A stretch of 7,924 nucleotides of DNA from Anaerolineales bacterium (GTDB lineage: Bacteria; Chloroflexota; Anaerolineae; Anaerolineales; Villigracilaceae), in assembly GCA_016789205.1 (NCBI GenBank), contig JAEURF010000068.1, positions 1 to 7,924 of the forward strand, written 5' to 3'. The position numbers and the translations under genes were made by a program. The notes beneath the pieces were generated by a model. The model saw only the letters and a program-made list of their open reading frames with translations, ran no database searches and was not told where the DNA came from. This document shows, in pieces, positions 1-4,866 of the stretch; position 1 is the stretch's first letter, and each line of letters begins with the position of its first letter.

Positions 1-444
1 AAATGAAGGGCTATTAGATACATTGACAGGCAAGGATTGAGTGGTTTTATCTACGTCTATCCATGTATAGAAAATTTCTTGATTTTCATTGACAGTTTCT
101 CTCCAAACAATATGTAAATTTTCAAATCCATCTGCGGCAATTTGAGGTTTAAAAGATTCGCCTACTGTATCTGAAATATTGACTTGTGCCGCCCAATCAC
201 CACCTAGTTCTGTAGTAGATTGTAAGCTAAAACTTTGAAAGCTAGATTCACTTTCAATTTCTGGGATTTCTAATGGTTCAGGTGTAGCTTCTGGGGAGAG
301 AGGTGTTTGAGAGGGAGTAGGAGTTTCTGTTTCAGTGTTTTCTTCTTGTGCAAAGGCAGGTGGCAATAGGAATGTAAAAGAGATAAATGTAGTAAAGAGA
401 AAAGCTATCCCTATCCATTTGAACAGATTACGTTGTACTTTCAT
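1..444 (-). CDS. Exported protein with signal peptide, Pro/Thr linker and propeller-like (BNR/sialidase-type) repeats, partial at its C-terminus
   Basis: The reading frame is open from the ATG at 442-444 to the left edge, giving 148 visible residues; the C-terminal part lies outside the window. The start is well set: an AGGAGG site (450-455) lies 5 bases before it. Residues 1-32 form a classic signal peptide (K2, R5, K9, then a long hydrophobic stretch ending PPAFA, probable cleavage before Q33). Residues 34-66 are a Glu/Thr/Pro-rich linker with ETPTPSQTP. From about residue 80 the pattern is GGDW..QVNIS..., then PQIAAD, LHIVWRE and IFYTW, with a second copy beginning at 139 (PVNVSNSP). This spacing is typical of BNR/sialidase-like beta-propeller blades, so a secreted or surface-exposed propeller is inferred. 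Substrate unknown. It lies 28 bases after the 301-residue membrane protein and is probably co-transcribed with it. Confidence 0.8.
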   Translation of the reverse strand, partial: MKVQRNLFKWIGIAFLFTTFISFTFLLPPAFAQEENTETETPTPSQTPLSPEATPEPLEIPEIESESSFQSFSLQSTTELGGDWAAQVNISDTVGESFKPQIAADGFENLHIVWRETVNENQEIFYTWIDVDKTTQSLPVNVSNSPSF

Positions 445-449
445 GTCAT

Positions 450-455
450 CCTCCT
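450..455 (-). promoter_or_regulatory. Ribosome binding site of the exported protein
   Basis: On the minus strand the sequence reads CAGGAGGATGACATG: a full AGGAGG core 5 bases before the start. It fixes the start of a gene whose other end is outside the window. Confidence 0.8.
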
Positions 456-472
456 GTTTCGATAATGAAGTT

Positions 473-1378
473 TTAGGGTAAATTTAGTTTTAACGTTGGA
501 CTTGGTATATAGTAAATATAACTTATACCAGGAAGAGTAAGCAAATAGTCGCCGCCATCTTGTACGACAATGGCACTGTCATCATAATACCAACCTCTAA
601 AATAATTATACATCCCACTTGTGATTCTTTGATTCGTTTTTGAGAGGTAAATGCCATTAAATCTGGCAACAAATTTATTTGTTGGGGAAGTAACATCAGT
701 ACGATAAAGCCTAAAATCTATTATTTCATAATCCATATTGAAACTTTTTGTGAGTTGCACCAGCCCTTCTGCATAATCAGTATTAATCGCAAATCCAGAA
801 AATATAATCCTCCCATTTGGGTTTGTACGAAAATCGGATGATAAAGCAATCAAAGTATTTTTTGAATGATGAATGTAAATATATTGAGCAGATTGAATAT
901 AACTATAATTTTGAGGGTCAAACTTGCCACCTTCTAAACGAGGCAGAGTATCAAGGTCTAATAATTCATATCGTTTACCATCAACTAAATCTAAAATATA
1001 GTGAGGGCGATAGCGCGGCTTATCTGGACGTACTAAGCTTCCTTCTAACCATACTAAATCTGAACTAAGGAAAATTCCTTTTTCTAATAAAAGCGGGTCA
1101 TTTGGAACTTTTCTTTTCTCTCCTGTGCGTAAATCTAATAAATACATCTTACCAGTTCGTACTTCGCGGACAAATAATGCTTCTCCACCAGGGACACCTA
1201 TTGATGCAGGTCTTTTACAAGCAGAAACTAGTACCTCTGTATTAGGAGGAATATCTTGGTCTTGTTCGGTGCATAATTTCCAGAATAAGATTTGCTGTGG
1301 CAAGTAGCAACTTAATAATATAAATAAAATTGCCCCTAATAAATATTGAAGAGGCTTGTTTTGTTTGAGTTTTTTCAT
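473..1378 (-). CDS. Membrane-anchored extracytoplasmic protein of unknown function
   Basis: I do not recognise a family. From the preferred start (ATG at 1376-1378) the protein has 301 residues. Residues 1-9 are Lys-rich and residues about 11-26 (QYLLGAILFILLSCYL) form one hydrophobic segment, so the protein is probably anchored by its N-terminus with the rest outside the membrane. An LLSC stretch is a poor lipobox match and a lipoprotein is less likely. The remainder alternates short beta-strand-like runs with turns, for example MYLLDLRTGEKRKV, YILDLVDGKRYEL and YLLTLPGISYIYY, resembling the blades of a WD40/TolB-like propeller, but no clear repeat can be aligned by eye. An in-frame ATG 18 codons upstream (1430-1432) would add a polar tail; it has no Shine-Dalgarno site and lies only about 13 bases from the predicted transcription start, so it is disfavoured. 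It sits upstream of the exported propeller-like protein, probably in one operon. Confidence 0.7.
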   Translation of the reverse strand: MKKLKQNKPLQYLLGAILFILLSCYLPQQILFWKLCTEQDQDIPPNTEVLVSACKRPASIGVPGGEALFVREVRTGKMYLLDLRTGEKRKVPNDPLLLEKGIFLSSDLVWLEGSLVRPDKPRYRPHYILDLVDGKRYELLDLDTLPRLEGGKFDPQNYSYIQSAQYIYIHHSKNTLIALSSDFRTNPNGRIIFSGFAINTDYAEGLVQLTKSFNMDYEIIDFRLYRTDVTSPTNKFVARFNGIYLSKTNQRITSGMYNYFRGWYYDDSAIVVQDGGDYLLTLPGISYIYYIPSPTLKLNLP

Positions 1379-1387
1379 GTTAGTTAA

Positions 1388-1393
1388 CCTCCC
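1388..1393 (-). promoter_or_regulatory. Ribosome binding site deciding the start at 1378
   Basis: The minus strand reads CAAGGGAGGTTAACTAACATG. GGGAGG lies 9 bases before the ATG at 1378, inside what would be coding sequence if the upstream ATG at 1432 were used. The upstream ATG is preceded only by an A-rich stretch (ACAAAATAAAG). Confidence 0.65.
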
Positions 1394-1451
1394 TTGAAGT
1401 TTGTTTTTTGAAATTTGTAAGACATCATCCATCTTTATTTTGTCTATATTG

Positions 1452-1481
1452 ATTTTATGATAAGAGTCGAGTTTGAGTCAA
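1452..1481 (-). promoter_or_regulatory. Candidate sigma-70-type promoter for the 301-residue membrane protein
   Basis: On the minus strand TTGACT (1476-1481) is followed after 18 bases by TAAAAT (1452-1457). Initiation would fall near 1445, leaving a leader of about 67 bases before the preferred start. The two GAGTC copies here (1464-1468 and 1475-1479, period 11) overlap the -35 box. It is a pattern match by eye only; the spacing is one longer than ideal. Confidence 0.45.
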
Positions 1482-1527
1482 GAGAAAAATTAGCACTCAC
1501 TTTTTAATACAAAATATCGCCTTCTAA

Positions 1528-2337
1528 CTATCTCAGCCCTTCAAACAAATCTGTCTCCACTTCTCTTCCCCCATTCACCAAACTAAACGCACGGAAAAAA
1601 GTTCCTTGCATGGCTAATACTGCCACTGCCGCATCTTCATGCGCGTTGGCGAGTTCGCCCAAAGTCGCCAATTGGCTTTGATGACATTGAATCGCTTTCC
1701 ATGCCGTACGGCAATAATCGGCAGTATCAATGCGTGTGGTAATCATCCATTCTTTCCATGGGTTTTCGCCACGAATTTGGTCATCCACACGAAAGGTCAT
1801 GTCACCGATAAATGGTTCAATCAAATTGATAAAATTTTCGCTATCCACCATGTAATACAATTTTGAAACGCGGTGCGATTCAAAATTTTCACTATCTTTG
1901 TATGTTGAATCTGCGGCACACACAATCGCGGCGTTTGTAAATTGTCCAATCGCAATATGGTCAGGGTGACCATATGCGCCATCCGAGGCAAACGTCACCA
2001 CCACTTGCGGTTTGATTCTACGAATATGTGTGACAATTTTTCCAATCGCTTCATTATGATTCGCTTTGTCAACATCACCGTCAATATAATCAAGGAAAGA
2101 TAAACTTTTCATTCCCAAAATATTGACAGCATTTTCCAATTCCTGTGTGCGGATTTCGCCAAGTCGCTTCAAGCCTGGGTTCTGCTTGGGGTCACCAGCC
2201 CAGCCTCTTTCTCCGCGTGAGGCGCAGACGAGATGTGTCTCCACGCCTCCTGCTGAATATTTGGCAATCGTCGCACCCATACCCATTGATTCATCATCTG
2301 GATGTGCAAAAACAACGAGAAGTTTTAATTGAGTCAT
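1528..2337 (-). CDS. PIG-L/LmbE family zinc-dependent N-deacetylase
   Basis: A 269-residue cytoplasmic protein with the hallmarks of the PIG-L (LmbE-like) fold. The N-terminal AHPDDE motif (residues 11-16) supplies the zinc ligands H12 and D15 and the catalytic base D14; HPDH at 124-127 supplies the third histidine ligand. The family removes acetyl groups from N-acetylglucosaminyl compounds: MshB (mycothiol), BshB (bacillithiol), or the amidase Mca acting on thiol conjugates. The RGERGWAGDP stretch and the late TAWKAIQCHQSQ segment resemble MshB/Mca-like members, but the true substrate cannot be told from sequence alone and no other thiol-biosynthesis gene is visible. The start has an AGGAAT site 4 bases upstream (2342-2347). 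It is the last gene of the minus-strand group that begins with the FHA regulator, but a terminator-like hairpin separates it from the preceding gene. Confidence 0.9.
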   Translation of the reverse strand: MTQLKLLVVFAHPDDESMGMGATIAKYSAGGVETHLVCASRGERGWAGDPKQNPGLKRLGEIRTQELENAVNILGMKSLSFLDYIDGDVDKANHNEAIGKIVTHIRRIKPQVVVTFASDGAYGHPDHIAIGQFTNAAIVCAADSTYKDSENFESHRVSKLYYMVDSENFINLIEPFIGDMTFRVDDQIRGENPWKEWMITTRIDTADYCRTAWKAIQCHQSQLATLGELANAHEDAAVAVLAMQGTFFRAFSLVNGGREVETDLFEGLR

Positions 2338-2349
2338 GTTGATTCCTAT

Positions 2350-2409
2350 AAAAACCGTCCCGCAGGTTTGTCTTCAAAATTATTTTCAATTCTGAAAACC
2401 TGCGGGACG
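2350..2409 (-). terminator. Perfect 14-bp hairpin plus T-run between the flavoprotein and deacetylase genes
   Basis: The arms 2356-2369 (CGTCCCGCAGGTTT on the plus strand) and 2396-2409 (its exact reverse complement) are separated by a 26-base AT-rich loop that itself contains AAAATTATTTT. On the minus strand the second arm is followed by GGTTTTTATAGG, so the structure has the form of an intrinsic terminator or attenuator behind the gene ending at 2415. The T-run (2350-2354) almost touches the Shine-Dalgarno site of the deacetylase gene. On the plus strand there is no T-run. The loop is long for a terminator, so a dispersed palindromic repeat of the genome is the main alternative. Confidence 0.55.
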
Positions 2410-2414
2410 TTGAT

Positions 2415-2888
2415 TTATCTTTCCGACACTTCTTTCAATGTTTCAGCGGTGATGTTGTAGGCTTTGGCAAAACCTGCCACATACCTGCCACCTTTTGGGG
2501 TAATGCGCCAGAAATTAAAATCTGCCAATTTGAATAATTGTTCTGATTCTGGAAAGCGTTCGAGATATTGTTTCTTCAAAGGCATGTAACCGGGCGCGCC
2601 ATTTTCAATTTGTTCGGCTTTGCCACGAATAGACACACGCACCAAAGTTTGCGGGTCGCTTCGTCCATCATCGGTTTCACAAATCAATAAACTGACTTCT
2701 TTCTTTTTTTGCATATCAACTGTATGTTGTGCCAAACGGCTGACATAAATATAAAATGCAGAAAAATCATCTGCAAAAATATATGCCACCATTGAAACTT
2801 GCGGCGCTTCATCACGCATTGTCCCTAAAGTAGCAATGCGCGTGCCCCGAATAGTTTGCGCTAACACTTTTTCTGATTGTGCGTCCAT
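2415..2888 (-). CDS. Pyridoxamine 5'-phosphate oxidase-like FMN-binding split-barrel protein (HugZ-like)
   Basis: A 157-residue protein of the PNPOx-like split-barrel fold. Segments ATLGTMRDEAPQVSMV (about 19-34), FYIYVSRLAQHTVDM (about 45-59) and VSLLICE (about 65-71) match the pattern of the HugZ-like branch, as does the C-terminal GGRYVAGFAKAYNI (about 133-146). Such proteins bind FMN or heme; HugZ of Helicobacter degrades heme. Here the extra C-terminal domain of full-length HugZ, with its heme-ligating histidine, is absent, so heme oxygenase activity should not be assumed; a flavin- or F420-type reductase is possible. The start is set by AGGGGA 7 bases upstream, which lies inside the last codons of the FHA gene. 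Only 3 bases separate the two genes, so translation is probably coupled. Confidence 0.85.
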   Translation of the reverse strand: MDAQSEKVLAQTIRGTRIATLGTMRDEAPQVSMVAYIFADDFSAFYIYVSRLAQHTVDMQKKKEVSLLICETDDGRSDPQTLVRVSIRGKAEQIENGAPGYMPLKKQYLERFPESEQLFKLADFNFWRITPKGGRYVAGFAKAYNITAETLKEVSER

Positions 2889-2891
2889 CTT

Positions 2892-3548
2892 TTATTCCCC
2901 TAATGGCGGATTATCTAATCGCAAACCATGTCCACGCACGGTATTGATGTACTGATGACCATGGTCTAATACTGCTAGTCTATCGCGTAAACGGCGGATT
3001 AATGCATCTAAGGCTTGGTCTGAAACACCGGCAGTTTGCTCTTCACCCCAAACAATAGAGACAAGGTCTGCACGTGAAACGACTTGACCTTGCTTTTCAT
3101 ATAACATCCACAACAATTTGAATTGCTGTGCAGATAACGGCGGGACAAGTTGTTGTTGATTAACCCACACTTGCCGTGATTTTTGGTCCATCAATAAACG
3201 CCCAGAACGCGCTCCACCTTCTGCAAGAGGCATGGTCGCATCTGATGTTAAAAATAAAAATTGTTGTGCAAGTGCTACACCCAACAAATCACCATCTTGC
3301 AACATCACGGGTCCCGTTAATTCAGTTCCATTGTGATTTGTTCCATTCTTACTACCCAAGTCTTCCATCGTCACGCCTTCTGGCGTCGGTGTGATGCGCA
3401 CATGAAAACGTGAGACTTGCCTATCTTGAAGTTGAATGTCACAAGTTGGGTCGCGCCCAATCATTACGGTGTGATCCAACGACCAACGTTCCCCTTTGAG
3501 AGGACCATCCTGCGCGACGAGTACGGGATATTCAGCTTCATGCTCCAT
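2892..3548 (-). CDS. FHA domain / OmpR-type winged-helix transcriptional regulator
   Basis: A 218-residue cytoplasmic protein in two parts. Residues about 7-100 are a forkhead-associated domain with all signature residues: IGRD (G31, R32), SRFH (S46, R47, H49) and LGSKNGT (64-70), the set that binds phosphothreonine peptides. Residues about 115-212 are a winged helix of the OmpR/PhoB C-terminal type (LSAQQFKLLWMLYEKQG, VSRADLVSIVWGE, then the recognition helix around ALDALIRRLRDRL and the wing YINTVRGHGLRL). The usual phospho-aspartate receiver is replaced by FHA, so the input is expected to be a Ser/Thr kinase. The mycobacterial FHA regulator EmbR, controlled by kinase PknH, is a precedent with a different domain order. 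The start has AAGGAAG 5 bases upstream. It is divergent from the kinase at 3804 and leads the flavoprotein gene. Confidence 0.92.
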   Translation of the reverse strand: MEHEAEYPVLVAQDGPLKGERWSLDHTVMIGRDPTCDIQLQDRQVSRFHVRITPTPEGVTMEDLGSKNGTNHNGTELTGPVMLQDGDLLGVALAQQFLFLTSDATMPLAEGGARSGRLLMDQKSRQVWVNQQQLVPPLSAQQFKLLWMLYEKQGQVVSRADLVSIVWGEEQTAGVSDQALDALIRRLRDRLAVLDHGHQYINTVRGHGLRLDNPPLGE

Positions 3549-3690
3549 ACAATCTTCCTTAACCGCCTTTCATAAAATTTCACTTGCGAATTTTAATACA
3601 AAAATATTTTTTTATTGCAGAGGCACAGCAAATCAATTTATCATCAAAGTTATAAATGGACTCGCTGTATCCCTACCGTATTTATTAGTT

Positions 3691-3696
3691 TATAAT
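3691..3696 (+). promoter_or_regulatory. Candidate -10 box for the kinase gene
   Basis: A perfect TATAAT stands in the 255-base intergenic region between the divergent FHA and kinase genes. No convincing -35 hexamer lies 16-18 bases upstream, so only the -10 box is claimed. Transcription from about 3703 would leave a leader of roughly 100 bases carrying both repeats listed below. No equally clear promoter was found for the FHA gene on the other strand. Confidence 0.4.
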
Positions 3697-3741
3697 ATAG
3701 CAGAAAAGTGGAATTCTGTGCATGATGAGATTGTAACAAAA

Positions 3742-3766
3742 TGTGATACACGCCGAAAATATCACA
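3742..3766. repeat. Inverted repeat TGTGATA/TATCACA in the kinase leader
   Basis: TGTGATA at 3742-3748 and TATCACA at 3760-3766 are exact reverse complements separated by 11 bases. The half-sites resemble CRP/FNR-type TGTGA...TCACA, but the spacing (15 bases between TGTGA and TCACA rather than 6) does not fit that family. It could be an operator or a small RNA hairpin. Confidence 0.45.
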
Positions 3767-3780
3767 AATCAGCACAAATC
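3763..3780. repeat. Direct repeat CACAAATC, two copies with 10-bp period
   Basis: CACAAATC occurs at 3763-3770 and 3773-3780. Two same-face copies one helical turn apart is the usual shape of an OmpR/PhoB-class operator, which is the DNA-binding type of the adjacent FHA regulator. The first copy overlaps the inverted repeat by 4 bases and the second ends 14 bases before the kinase Shine-Dalgarno site. Confidence 0.5.
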
Positions 3781-3794
3781 CCTTGGCAAGCCAA

Positions 3795-3800
3795 AAGGAG
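3795..3800 (+). promoter_or_regulatory. Ribosome binding site deciding the kinase start at 3804
   Basis: AAGGAG lies 3 bases before the ATG at 3804. The spacing is short, but the alternative TTG at 3783 has no Shine-Dalgarno site at all and would add seven non-conserved residues. Confidence 0.6.
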
Positions 3801-3803
3801 AAG

Positions 3804-4793
3804 ATGCCCCAATCGTTGAAGAACGGGGAAGTCTTGCGCGAACGCTACACCATTCAAGAAAAGATTGGTCAAGGCGGCACGGGCAACATCTATCTTGCAG
3901 AAGATAATCGTCTGCAAGGTAGGTTATGTGCTATCAAAGAAGTTGAGCACAATCAGACTCTCCCCTCCGATATTTTTGAACAAGCTCGCGAACAATTTTT
4001 TCGCGAGGCTTCTGTACTTGCGCGTCTCGACCATCCTAACCTGCCAAAAGTCTCTGATTATTTTTCAGAAGATATGCGTGATTATCTCGTCATGGATTAT
4101 GTGCCGGGCAAAGATTTACGCCAACTCATGCAAGAAGCACGCCGCAACAAAACATTTTTAGCAGAGGATGAAGTCTTACGTTGGGCTGTGCAAATTGCTG
4201 AAGCGCTGGATTATCTCCATCACCAAAATCCGCCCATCATTCATCGTGATATTAAACCCAGCAATATCAAAATTACACCAAGCGGATTGGTCAAACTTGT
4301 AGATTTTGGTTTGGTAAAAATTATGGCGCCAGATGAAGTGACGATTACAGTCATTCAAGGTCAAGGCACTGCACTTTACACTCCGCTTGAACAATATGGC
4401 GGCGATGACACCCATACCGACCCGCGTGCCGATATTTTTGCATTTGGCGCGACGCTTTATCATTTATTGACAAATGAACCGCCAGCGGAAGTACGCAAAC
4501 GCTTCTTAAATAATAGAAGCCTGATTCCCCCGCGCGAAATTAATCCAAGCCTGAGCATTCGCGTTGAAAAAGCGATACTGTGGGCAATGTCTTTACATCC
4601 AGATAACCGCCCGCTAAACGTGCTAATGTTACGCGATGCCCTAATTGGCAAACAAGAAATTCCACAATTCGCCACCGTAGATGGATTAAGTTTTGAAACA
4701 CCGCCATTTACGATTATTCCATCAGAACAAATTGCAGGTTATGTTGCAGGCGGATTGTTTTTAATCAGCTTCATTGTGACTTTATTGAGATAG
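3804..4793 (+). CDS. Ser/Thr protein kinase with C-terminal transmembrane tail
   Basis: A 330-codon frame (329 residues plus stop) encoding a bacterial Hanks-type kinase that should phosphorylate Ser/Thr on proteins using ATP. All catalytic motifs are intact: glycine loop GQGGTGNIYLAED (22-34), lysine of AIKE (K45), C-helix glutamate E68, catalytic loop HRDIKPSN (147-154, D149), DFG (167-169), the PLEQY version of the APE motif (194-198) and DIFAFG (210-215). The kinase domain runs from about 15 to 280. After a short linker the last 20 residues (from GYVAGGLFLISFIVTLL) form one hydrophobic helix ending at the C-terminus, so the enzyme is probably tail-anchored with nothing outside the membrane: no PASTA, WD40 or other sensor. 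It is divergent from the FHA regulator, its most likely reader. No PP2C phosphatase is visible in the window. Confidence 0.93.
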   Translation: MPQSLKNGEVLRERYTIQEKIGQGGTGNIYLAEDNRLQGRLCAIKEVEHNQTLPSDIFEQAREQFFREASVLARLDHPNLPKVSDYFSEDMRDYLVMDYVPGKDLRQLMQEARRNKTFLAEDEVLRWAVQIAEALDYLHHQNPPIIHRDIKPSNIKITPSGLVKLVDFGLVKIMAPDEVTITVIQGQGTALYTPLEQYGGDDTHTDPRADIFAFGATLYHLLTNEPPAEVRKRFLNNRSLIPPREINPSLSIRVEKAILWAMSLHPDNRPLNVLMLRDALIGKQEIPQFATVDGLSFETPPFTIIPSEQIAGYVAGGLFLISFIVTLLR

Positions 4794-4831
4794 ATAATAA
4801 GTCTGATTGGTCGAAATAGTCTAACAAGTCC

Positions 4832-4860
4832 TTGACATTCAACTTAGCATATCGTAGCAT
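4832..4860 (+). promoter_or_regulatory. Candidate promoter giving a leaderless glycosyltransferase mRNA
   Basis: TTGACA (4832-4837), a perfect -35, is followed after 17 bases by TAGCAT (4855-4860, four of six matches to TATAAT). Initiation 7 bases after the -10 box falls on base 4867, the A of the start codon. No Shine-Dalgarno site precedes that ATG, which fits a leaderless transcript. Confidence 0.5.
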
Positions 4861-4863
4861 ATC
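4845..4863. repeat. Direct repeat TAGCATATC, two copies with 10-bp period
   Basis: TAGCATATC occurs at 4845-4853 and 4855-4863, separated by one G. The second copy contains the proposed -10 box. Possible operator, or chance duplication of the -10 region. Confidence 0.5.
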
Positions 4864-4866
4864 CCC

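Noticed and set aside
1379..1432. Upstream ATG at 1430-1432 as the start of the membrane protein.
   Set aside because: It has no Shine-Dalgarno site, adds a polar tail before the membrane anchor, and the stretch contains a strong GGGAGG site for the ATG at 1378.
1490..1498. TTAGCACTC, identical to one arm of the CIRCE heat-shock operator.
   Set aside because: The second arm (GAGTGCTAA after 9 bases) is absent, and no chaperone gene is nearby; a single half-site is likely chance.
1528..2337. Specific naming of the deacetylase as MshB, BshB1 or Mca.
   Set aside because: Only the common PIG-L motifs are visible and no mycothiol or bacillithiol gene accompanies it.
3742..3766. CRP/FNR binding site.
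   Set aside because: The arms look similar, but TGTGA and TCACA are 15 bases apart instead of 6.
3783..3803. TTG at 3783 as the kinase start.
   Set aside because: No ribosome binding site precedes it, while AAGGAG precedes the ATG at 3804; the extra residues match nothing in the family.
4176..4463. Minus-strand open frame inside the kinase gene, with several others of 60-95 codons inside the kinase, glycosyltransferase and deacetylase genes.
   Set aside because: They run opposite or out of frame to strongly conserved domains, lack ribosome binding sites and resemble no family.
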